The notes beneath the pieces are model-generated. The model searched no databases. It was not told the DNA's origin and saw only the letters and a list, made by a program, of their open reading frames with translations. A stretch of DNA of 64,000 nucleotides from Pedobacter mucosus (GTDB lineage: Bacteria; Bacteroidota; Bacteroidia; Sphingobacteriales; Sphingobacteriaceae). The DNA lies in the NCBI RefSeq assembly GCF_022200785.1, contig NZ_CP087585.1:2790001-2854000 (forward strand), in the 5' to 3' direction. The first letter of the stretch is position 1. Each line of letters begins with the position of its first letter. The position numbers were made by a program, and so were the translations under genes. This document shows, piece by piece, positions 52,978 to 64,000 of this stretch.

Positions 52978-55900
52978 ATGCAACAACTAGAAATATACAA
53001 GCCTAAAAATAAAATCCGATTTGTAACCGCTGCCGCTCTATTTGACGGACATGATGCAACTATAAATATCATGCGTCGAATTCTTCAAAGTTCAGGTGCT
53101 GAAGTAATTCATTTGGGTCATAATCGTTCAGTTGATGAAGTTGTAAATTGTGCCATTCAAGAAGATGTGCAGGGAATCGCCATGACTTCCTATCAAGGTG
53201 GCCATATAGAATATTTTAAATATATGCATGATCTTTTAAAAGAAAAGGGTTCGGGTCATATCAAGATATTTGCTGGAGGTGGTGGCGTTATCTTACCTTC
53301 TGAAATTGAAGAGCTTCAAAATTATGGTATAGAAAAAATATATTCTCCTGATGATGGTAGGAAAATGGGTTTACAAGGTATGATTAACGACATGTTAATT
53401 AAGAGTGATTTTGTAACTAAATCAGAAATTACCAACGAGTTAGATACCATTCCAAAAATGGATGTTAAAGCAATTGCTAGCGCAATAACTGTAGCAGAAA
53501 ATGATCCGGAAGGTGCTCAACTTTTCGTTGATAAATTAAAAAAATTATCTCGAAATCATAAATCTCCAGTTTTAGGAATCACCGGAACAGGTGGTGCAGG
53601 TAAATCATCTTTGGTTGATGAGCTTGTTCGAAGATTTTTAGTTGAAGTGAAGGATAAAACCTTAGCCATAATTTCTATTGATCCATCAAAAAGAAAAACT
53701 GGCGGTGCACTTTTAGGTGATCGTATTCGAATGAATGCCATCAATAACCCACGGGTTTACATGCGCTCTCTTGCTACCAGACAAGCAAATTTAGCTTTGT
53801 CTAAAAATGTACAGGAAAGTATTGATATATGTAAGGCGGCTGGCTATGATTTAATTATCGTGGAAACGTCTGGTATCGGACAATCAGATACTGAAATTAC
53901 TGAGCATTGCGATGTTTCTTTATACGTAATGACTCCTGAATTTGGTGCAGCTACGCAATTGGAAAAAATTGATATGCTTGATTTTGCAGATTTAGTTGCT
54001 ATTAATAAATTCGATAAAAGAGGCGCTTTAGATGCTTTACGGGATGTTCGTAAACAATATAAACGCAATCATAATATTTTTGAAGCCACAGATGAGGAGA
54101 TTCCAGTATATGGAACAATGGCATCGCAATTTAACGATCCAGGAATGAATAATTTATTTGTAGCATTAATGCAGCAAATAAAGGAAAAAACTGGAACAAA
54201 TTTCAATGCGAAAATGGAACTAACTTCAGATCAATCTGAAAAGATCTATATAATACCTCCAGATCGTATTCGTTACTTAGCAGAAATTGCTGAATCAAGC
54301 CAATCGTATAATGAATGGGTAGATAAACAAGCTTTAATTGCAAAAAAAATGTATCAGCTTAAGGGCGTTTTAGATCTAGCTGAAGAAAATAAATCTCTAT
54401 CATTTGGGGATGGATTAAAAGATGCTTATACATTTTTCGAAGAGCAGTTAGATGGTGAATGTAAACGGCTACTTCGTCAATGGCCAGAAACCAAAAAAGC
54501 TTATAAAGAAGAATTTTTTATTTACAATGTCCGTGATAAAGAAATTAAACAACATTTATATTACGAATCACTCTCTAAGCTTCAAATACCAAAGGTATCG
54601 CTACCTAGATATGAAGACTTGGGAGATATTTTGCGCTGGCTATTAACAGAAAATTTACCTGGGGAATTCCCTTATGCAGCAGGTGTTTTCCCTTTAAAAC
54701 GTGAAGGAGAAGATCCGACCAGAATGTTTGCTGGAGAAGGCGGACCAGAACGTACCAATAAAAGATTTCACTATGTTTCATTAGGTCAACCTGCGCATCG
54801 CCTTTCTACGGCTTTTGATTCGGTTACACTTTATGGTGAAGACCCTCATATTCGTCCTGATATTTATGGAAAAATAGGGAACTCAGGAGTAAGCATTGCC
54901 ACGTTGGATGACGCAAAAAAACTATATTCAGGGTTTGATCTTTGCTCGTCATCTACTTCAGTATCTATGACAATAAATGGCCCAGCTCCTATGCTCTTGG
55001 GTTTCTTTATGAATGTAGCAATTGATCAGCAATGTGAGAAATATATTATTGAGAATGAACTAAAAGAAGAAGTTGCAGCAAAAATTATATCCATTTATAA
55101 ACATAAAAAGGTTGAGAGGCCTAAATATAGCGGCGAATTACCAGAAGGTAATGATGGCTTAGGGCTGATGCTTTTGGGCGTAACGGGTGATGAGGTTTTG
55201 CCACTTGACGTTTATAATGTCGTGAAGGCAAAAGCAATTAGTGCTGTTCGTGGTACGGTTCAAGCTGATATTTTAAAAGAAGATCAAGCCCAAAACACTT
55301 GTATTTTCTCTACAGAGTTTGCTTTAAGAATGATGGGCGACATCCAGAAATATTTTATCGATGAAAAGGTTAGAAACTTCTATTCTGTTTCAATTTCAGG
55401 ATATCATATTGCCGAAGCAGGAGCAAATCCAATTTCTCAACTGGCTTTTACGCTAAGTAATGGTTTCACATTTGTAGAATATTATCTAAGCAGAGGAATG
55501 CATATTGATGATTTTGCACCAAACTTATCTTTCTTCTTCTCTAACGGAACTGATCCCGAATATGCAGTAATTGGTCGGGTTGCTCGTAGGATTTGGGCAA
55601 AAGCCATTAAAAATAAGTATAAAGGAAACGATAGATCTCAGAAATTAAAATATCATATTCAAACATCCGGACGTTCACTACATGCTCAAGAAATCGACTT
55701 TAATGATATCCGTACTACTTTACAAGCCCTATACGCAATATATGATAATTGTAATTCCCTACATACCAATGCATATGATGAAGCAATTACGACCCCAACT
55801 GAGGAATCTGTGCGTAGAGCAATGGCTATCCAATTAATTATCAATCGCGAATTAGGGTTAGCAAAAAATGAAAATCCTTTACAAGGTGCTTTTATTATTG

Positions 55901-56349
55901 AAGAATTAACGGATCTTGTTGAAAATGCTGTTTTGACAGAATTTAAACGGATTAATGATCGCGGAGGTGTATTAGGAGCAATGGAAACGATGTATCAACG
56001 CAGCAAGATACAAGAAGAAAGCCTGTATTATGAAACATTGAAACATAATGGAGAATATCCTATAATTGGTGTAAATACATTTTTAAACAAAAAGGGATCT
56101 CCAACGATTGTTCCGAGTGAAATAATTCGTGCTACTGAAGAAGAAAAGCAATATCAGATAAACACACTAAAGAAATTTCAAAATCGTAATGTAGATAAGG
56201 CTCCAAATCTTTTAAAGCAGTTACAAAAATCAGCAATTGCTGGTGATAATATTTTTGAGCAACTTATGGAAGTATGCAAGGTTTGCTCTCTTGGTCAAAT
56301 AAGTAATGCCTTGTACGAAGTTGGTGGGCAATACCGAAGAAATATGTAA
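52978..56349 (+). CDS. icmF: IcmF: fused acyl-CoA mutase with G-protein chaperone
   Basis: A 1,123-residue B12-dependent mutase that isomerises isobutyryl-CoA and n-butyryl-CoA (or relatives). Order: B12-binding domain (about 12-145: [15 protein letters not shown], then FAGGGGVI), MeaB-type GTPase (about 195-430: P-loop [16 protein letters not shown] at 199, then [20 protein letters not shown]), and mutase barrel (about 560-1123: [19 protein letters not shown], then [20 protein letters not shown]). The barrel motifs match IcmF, not methylmalonyl-CoA mutase (which has TFRPWTIRQYAG). The built-in GTPase guards cofactor loading. Start ATG 52978. Confidence 0.92.
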   Translation: MQQLEIYKPKNKIRFVTAAALFDGHDATINIMRRILQSSGAEVIHLGHNRSVDEVVNCAIQEDVQGIAMTSYQGGHIEYFKYMHDLLKEKGSGHIKIFAGGGGVILPSEIEELQNYGIEKIYSPDDGRKMGLQGMINDMLIKSDFVTKSEITNELDTIPKMDVKAIASAITVAENDPEGAQLFVDKLKKLSRNHKSPVLGITGTGGAGKSSLVDELVRRFLVEVKDKTLAIISIDPSKRKTGGALLGDRIRMNAINNPRVYMRSLATRQANLALSKNVQESIDICKAAGYDLIIVETSGIGQSDTEITEHCDVSLYVMTPEFGAATQLEKIDMLDFADLVAINKFDKRGALDALRDVRKQYKRNHNIFEATDEEIPVYGTMASQFNDPGMNNLFVALMQQIKEKTGTNFNAKMELTSDQSEKIYIIPPDRIRYLAEIAESSQSYNEWVDKQALIAKKMYQLKGVLDLAEENKSLSFGDGLKDAYTFFEEQLDGECKRLLRQWPETKKAYKEEFFIYNVRDKEIKQHLYYESLSKLQIPKVSLPRYEDLGDILRWLLTENLPGEFPYAAGVFPLKREGEDPTRMFAGEGGPERTNKRFHYVSLGQPAHRLSTAFDSVTLYGEDPHIRPDIYGKIGNSGVSIATLDDAKKLYSGFDLCSSSTSVSMTINGPAPMLLGFFMNVAIDQQCEKYIIENELKEEVAAKIISIYKHKKVERPKYSGELPEGNDGLGLMLLGVTGDEVLPLDVYNVVKAKAISAVRGTVQADILKEDQAQNTCIFSTEFALRMMGDIQKYFIDEKVRNFYSVSISGYHIAEAGANPISQLAFTLSNGFTFVEYYLSRGMHIDDFAPNLSFFFSNGTDPEYAVIGRVARRIWAKAIKNKYKGNDRSQKLKYHIQTSGRSLHAQEIDFNDIRTTLQALYAIYDNCNSLHTNAYDEAITTPTEESVRRAMAIQLIINRELGLAKNENPLQGAFIIEELTDLVENAVLTEFKRINDRGGVLGAMETMYQRSKIQEESLYYETLKHNGEYPIIGVNTFLNKKGSPTIVPSEIIRATEEEKQYQINTLKKFQNRNVDKAPNLLKQLQKSAIAGDNIFEQLMEVCKVCSLGQISNALYEVGGQYRRNM

Positions 56350-56356
56350 ATAAAAA

Positions 56357-56383
56357 ATCCTGTTTCTTTAAGGGAAACAGGAT
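56357..56383. terminator. Terminator hairpin between icmF and the desaturase gene
   Basis: ATCCTGTTTC pairs with GAAACAGGAT around seven bases. AT-rich tracts on both sides, including TTTTTTA on the minus strand, so it can serve both convergent genes. Confidence 0.75.
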
Positions 56384-56409
56384 ATATATTTTATGACAAA
56401 AGACGAATC

Positions 56410-57390
56410 TTAACCAGCAATCCAGCTAAATTTATAATCCATAGTTGGATTTTTCATTCGCTCTGCAACACGCAATAAACGAGATGGTAACGCCATAATG
56501 TAGTCTCTGGCTCTTTCACCCGCTTCATCTAAATCACGCATTCCTTCAATTTTCCAATCAATAATCAACTGTTGCATGATTTCAACGTAATCTACCGCAG
56601 TATATACACCAAGGCGTTGTGCAGCATCAGTAAAATGGCCAAAAGTTTGACCTATCTTTAAACCAACTTCTCTTAAAAAGTGCGCAGGCATAACGATTTT
56701 CTTACGCATCATATCTTCAAACGCTAACATTGCTTCATTAGGATCAACTTCAAAAATACGATTCATAAAGTCTTTGTAAGCTTTAGCATGCCTTGCTTCA
56801 TCAGATGCAATTACACCACACATTTTCGACAACAAAGTATCTCCATCTCTCTTCGCTAATGAAGCTACTCTTCTATGAGAAACGTTTGTGGCCAATTCTT
56901 GGAAAGAAGTATATATAAAATTGCGATAAGGGTCGTGACCTGTTCCTATATCGAAACCATCAGCAATAAGATATTGCGTTGATATCTCCATTTGGCGCAT
57001 GTCAACACGACCAGATAAATAAAGATATTTATTTAATAAATCACCATGACGATTTTCTTCAGCCGTCCAATGACGAACCCACTTCATCCAGCCACCTTCT
57101 TCATCTTTGCTTTGACCATCAACCATAACTAACCAAGATTCATAAGTTGGAAGAGCCTCTTCAGTAATGGTATCACCGATTAAAACGGCAACTAAATCAT
57201 ATGAAAGATCTTTTGCGTTATCTCTTAAAACTCTGATATCCTGATAAAAAGTTTCGCTTGTAGAATCTGGCAGGAAATCAGATGGTTGCCAATTGGTATC
57301 AATTGGTTTCAAATAAGTATTCATTGACTCCAGCATATATTTTTCAATATGCAACATCACTTCCCTCCTTTTATCTGCAAAAAAACTCAT
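56410..57390 (-). CDS. Acyl-[acyl-carrier-protein] desaturase (soluble di-iron type)
   Basis: A 326-residue member of the plant-type stearoyl-ACP desaturase family, which puts a double bond into acyl-ACP. The two di-iron motifs are visible: TAEENRHGDLLNKYL and IASDEARHAKAY, with TITEEALPTYE before them. Length is typical of bacterial members. ATG 57390 (MSFFADKRREV) is used. A second ATG at 57357 has a perfect AAGGAGG six bases upstream (57370-57364), so a shorter form of 315 residues is possible. The longer frame to 57453 crosses the -7 box and is rejected. Confidence 0.88.
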   Translation of the reverse strand: MSFFADKRREVMLHIEKYMLESMNTYLKPIDTNWQPSDFLPDSTSETFYQDIRVLRDNAKDLSYDLVAVLIGDTITEEALPTYESWLVMVDGQSKDEEGGWMKWVRHWTAEENRHGDLLNKYLYLSGRVDMRQMEISTQYLIADGFDIGTGHDPYRNFIYTSFQELATNVSHRRVASLAKRDGDTLLSKMCGVIASDEARHAKAYKDFMNRIFEVDPNEAMLAFEDMMRKKIVMPAHFLREVGLKIGQTFGHFTDAAQRLGVYTAVDYVEIMQQLIIDWKIEGMRDLDEAGERARDYIMALPSRLLRVAERMKNPTMDYKFSWIAG

Positions 57391-57413
57391 TTTGTTATAT
57401 ATATTGTTATACA

Positions 57414-57421
57414 CAAAGATA
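57414..57421 (-). promoter_or_regulatory. -7 box TATCTTTG of the desaturase gene
   Basis: Perfect TAnnTTTG on the minus strand, 24 bases before ATG 57390. No clear -33 TTTG. Confidence 0.55.
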
Positions 57422-57648
57422 ACCAAAAAATGTTGATTATGTTTAAACAACATTTATTTATTAACGTTAGCTACTACTGATATAATTAAAAATAAAAATA
57501 ATTTTGCCGATATTTTAAGTACAATCGTTCATTGTATACTTAACCAATTTATATTAAAGTTCAGTTTCTATTTTAATATTAAGCCGATAAAGATTTGTTC
57601 TTTACTTATAAATAATTTTCATTCATTCTCTATGGACTTGTTTAGTTT

Positions 57649-57792
57649 TTAAGCTTTGCGAAATGATAATGCAACCCAAAAAGTATTCCTACCTTCTATC
57701 GGTTTTCCAATCTTGGTTTTAACCTCGATCCGACTTCCGTTTTCCCTTAATCTACTTAACTTCTTAATGATAGTCTTAATATGATACGGCAT
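57649..57792 (-). CDS. Possible 47-residue basic protein
   Basis: An ATG-to-TAA frame encoding 47 residues: MPYHIKTIIKKLSRLREN at the start and a C-terminal NTFWVALSFRKA. It is strongly basic with a predicted amphipathic helix at the start. The frame resembles nothing I recognise. It could be a small real gene, or the remnant of a longer gene, since the DNA upstream continues open in another frame (VQHNLNLLMYYAVSY). Confidence 0.3.
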   Translation of the reverse strand: MPYHIKTIIKKLSRLRENGSRIEVKTKIGKPIEGRNTFWVALSFRKA

Positions 57793-58095
57793 AGTACATC
57801 AGCAAATTCAGATTGTGCTGGACTATATGAAAGGGATGGGTGATTAATGTTTTAGATAAACATAGTATAACTGATAAAATGCTGCTTGAAAAGTTGGCTG
57901 TCCCCAGCAAATGCCCTACACAATGCGGTCCGGGATGTTGGCTTTTTCAGCGTATGCCGTACGGTAAACAAAGCAGAATTCGCAGTCCCGCACCTGAAAC
58001 TAAACCCTTCTCAACGCCTCTACCGGCCTTTATCCCCTGTTTTTCTATTTACCAATTCCCTATTTCCTGCTCCCATTCCCAAATGGTATTAAACA
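57793..58095. other. Spacer between the desaturase region and the rrn operon
   Basis: About 300 bases with higher GC than elsewhere and no convincing gene. GCAGTCCCGCACCTGAAAC with TAAACCC (57981-58010) recalls the GC-rich repeat family, so it may be a decayed sixth copy. GCCGTACGGTAAAC is a short palindrome. Confidence 0.3.
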
Positions 58096-58099
58096 AAGA

Positions 58100-58127
58100 A
58101 ACCCCTGCAGTTGTTACTGCAAGGGTT
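58100..58127 (-). terminator. Terminator of the rrn operon
   Basis: On the minus strand AACCCTTGCAGT pairs with ACTGCAGGGGTT (one G-T) around AACA, followed by TTCTTTG. It lies about 30 bases beyond 5S. Confidence 0.7.
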
Positions 58128-58156
58128 TTTGTTAAACGCCTTGAAAGGCTTTTAAT

Positions 58157-58268
<112 letters not shown>

Positions 58269-58357
58269 ATTTCTTTAGATTAAGCTTATATGAGCTTATA
58301 AATGACATATTATTGAAAGAAGTTATGTTAGAAGAACAAACAACGATGTTTGCTAGC

Positions 58358-61228
<2,871 letters not shown>

Positions 61229-61373
61229 ACCTGTACGCCTTTTGCGCCGTACGGTATGCTTTTTTTGCTCTTGTTATGATGTCTCATACCTAAGCTTTGT
61301 ATTGCTACTCCGCCTTGGTGAGCACAAACACAACAGTCGCCTATTGTTGTTTGCTCTTCTTTTTTAACTTCTT

Positions 61374-61393
61374 CCAATATGTCAAAGAACTTT
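61374..61393 (-). promoter_or_regulatory. boxA-like antitermination site before 23S
   Basis: On the minus strand GTTCTTTGACATATTGG, a sequence seen in many Bacteroidota rrn spacers, resembles boxA (TGCTCTTTAACA) that recruits NusB/NusE. The region 61229-61638 otherwise contains no gene. Confidence 0.45.
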
Positions 61394-61638
61394 ATTAAAG
61401 TATAAAACCTGGGGTATAAAAGTATAGGGTTTAATGTGCCCTTCCTTAAGCCTATAGCTTATCCTTTATTAGTAAAAACCGCGGTCTCGAACCGTTTAAT
61501 ATATATATCCCTATATATACCTGCCCCAAGGCGTTTCTCTTCTTAATCTTTATGTCAATGTAGACCATCTATCCCGATGATGTGTATACTGTTTTTTGAA
61601 AGCTTTCCGCTTTGGTCTTTAAGCCCTAAGGCTTATTG

Positions 61639-61715
<77 letters not shown>

Positions 61716-61730
61716 AGGATTTTAAATGTG

Positions 61731-61805
61731 TAGTCCCGTCCAGATTTGAACTGGAGACCCCTACATTATCAGTGTAGTGCTCTAACCAGGCTGAGCTACG
61801 GGACT
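61731..61805 (-). tRNA. tRNA-Ile (GAT)
   Basis: 75-base cloverleaf: acceptor AGTCCCG with CGGGACT, D-arm GCTCAGCCTGGTTAGAGC, anticodon arm CTACACTGATAATGTAG (GAT), T-arm CCAGTTCAAATCTGG. CCA is not encoded. Confidence 0.97.
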
Positions 61806-61949
61806 TTGCTTTTCGGAAGCGCTGTATCGCAGTATATAGTATCTTACCGCTACCGCTTTCCTTTGCTTACCTCAGCTTTAGTTCCGTTATGCCTTCGCTT
61901 GTTTTGCTATAGCACACCGTTTTCTTCTGGGTGTTTCTTTTTTTTTAGT

Positions 61950-62070
61950 TATAAGTTTTACGTGGTAAGTAGTAAGTATCGCATTTGTATATAAATAATC
62001 GGAAGAAAGATCTCAATCTTAAACCTATAACTTAATACTTATAACGTATAACCTAATACCTATAACGTAT
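61950..62070 (-). repeat. Degenerate AT-rich tandem repeat in the 16S-tRNA spacer
   Basis: Several 18- to 22-base units of the type CCTATAACTTAATACTTATAA and ACGTATAACCTAATACC occur in tandem; the same drift-prone pattern appears near 23.9 kb. The spacer 61806-62099 holds no gene. Confidence 0.5.
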
Positions 62071-62099
62071 CTCTTTTAGAAAATATCATGTTGCGCAGC

Positions 62100-62117
62100 G
62101 AGTAGCCAATGCTACTC
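62100..62117 (-). other. Hairpin at the 3' end of 16S
   Basis: GAGTAGC pairs perfectly with GCTACTC around a four-base loop, immediately past the anti-Shine-Dalgarno end of 16S. Possibly a processing signal. Confidence 0.4.
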
Positions 62118-62118
62118 C

Positions 62119-63645
<1,527 letters not shown>

Positions 63646-63998
63646 TGTGTTGTTCAAAACTGACCAGTTTTAACTATTGTTAAAAATAGTCTTCTTTTTG
63701 TTATTTGTCTGTTAGACATTGACTTTAAAATCTAGCTACGTAATCATGTACTTTGATCGGTACTACATTACCTCGCTACGCATACATTGACATCTCTTTT
63801 AAGAACTTTATCGGCACATACCTCACGGCGGCCTCTTTATTATATATCTTTCGGTATCTATTTTTACTTCTGTTTTTGAGTCTTGTTAGTCTCAAAGCTT
63901 TCCGCTCAAATTCTCCGTTTTCAATCCTGTTTTAACGCTTTCCCGACATCCGCCGTTCAAACTCTTTTCCCTCTCTTTCGTTTGGGATTGCAAAGGTA
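63646..63998 (-). promoter_or_regulatory. rrn leader and promoter
   Basis: TACCTTTGC on the minus strand (63998-63990) is a perfect -7 box with flanking C, about 345 bases before 16S; the -33 lies beyond the window. The leader is AT-rich and has short hairpins (CTATTTTTAACAATAG) but no gene. Confidence 0.6.
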
Positions 63999-64000
63999 GG

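Noticed and set aside
57391..57453. A 21-residue extension of the desaturase
   Set aside because: It starts upstream of the -7 box at 57414-57421, so it would not be transcribed from that promoter.

Overview
The window is a stretch of chromosomal core genome from an AT-rich, aerobic member of the Bacteroidota, family Sphingobacteriaceae, most likely Pedobacter or a close relative. Four things point there: the 16S/23S/5S operon on the minus strand at the right edge; many promoters with the Bacteroidota -7 element TAnnTTTG and weak -33 TTTG; translation starts that mostly lack a Shine-Dalgarno sequence; and the gene families present (BshB1, DUF4294, DUF4783, HU-CCDC81/SPOR, plug-less TonB-type barrels, L-lysine 6-transaminase, PafA-like phosphatase, IcmF). 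I see no prophage, insertion sequence, integrase, CRISPR array or defence island.

Layout. 1-7.6 kb: a PAS sensor protein cut by the left edge, a type IB topoisomerase, fmt, a PabC-like class IV aminotransferase, an RluD-type pseudouridine synthase, an outer-membrane protein, a D-cysteine desulfhydrase/ACC-deaminase family enzyme and msrA. 7.8-13.4 kb: L-lysine 6-transaminase with a small membrane protein, a glutaryl-CoA-dehydrogenase-like acyl-CoA dehydrogenase, and a DUF4294-gpx-bshB1 operon. 13.5-19.1 kb: the stringent-response enzyme Rsh, a Fur regulator with purA, and pabB. 19.3-33.7 kb: mostly minus-strand housekeeping genes (M48 protease, plsY, nadC, rpsA, an SH3 protein, DUF1080, cmk, lpxR, lon, a lipoprotein, gpmI), with arfB and a TPR protein on the plus strand. 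34-38.7 kb: an AraC regulator divergent from an aldehyde dehydrogenase - DUF779 - alcohol dehydrogenase cluster. 39-41.2 kb: a DCC-family protein and pyrR-pyrB. 41.4-51 kb: a co-directional run encoding a 1,007-residue TPR protein, a plug-less outer-membrane barrel, an HU-CCDC81/transmembrane/SPOR protein, ExbB/TolQ, ExbD/TolR, a TonB/TolA-like protein and FolC. 51-57.4 kb: a PafA-like phosphatase, the fused mutase IcmF and an acyl-ACP desaturase. 57.6-64 kb: a GC-richer spacer, then (minus strand) 16S, tRNA-Ile(GAT), tRNA-Ala(TGC), 23S and 5S, with the rrn promoter at the last ten bases.

The most system-like region is the TPR/barrel/HU-SPOR/ExbBD/TonB run. It has the parts of a Tol-Pal-like trans-envelope machine, with a septal-peptidoglycan-binding SPOR domain joined through the inner membrane to a DNA-binding-like HU domain. 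Other unusual points are terminator hairpins directly against start codons (positions 6143 and 28154), a GC-rich intergenic repeat family in at least five copies, a 13-bp inverted operator pair around the AraC/aldehyde-dehydrogenase promoters, and several -7 boxes whose TTG imitates a start codon. These are readings of the sequence by eye; no database search was run.
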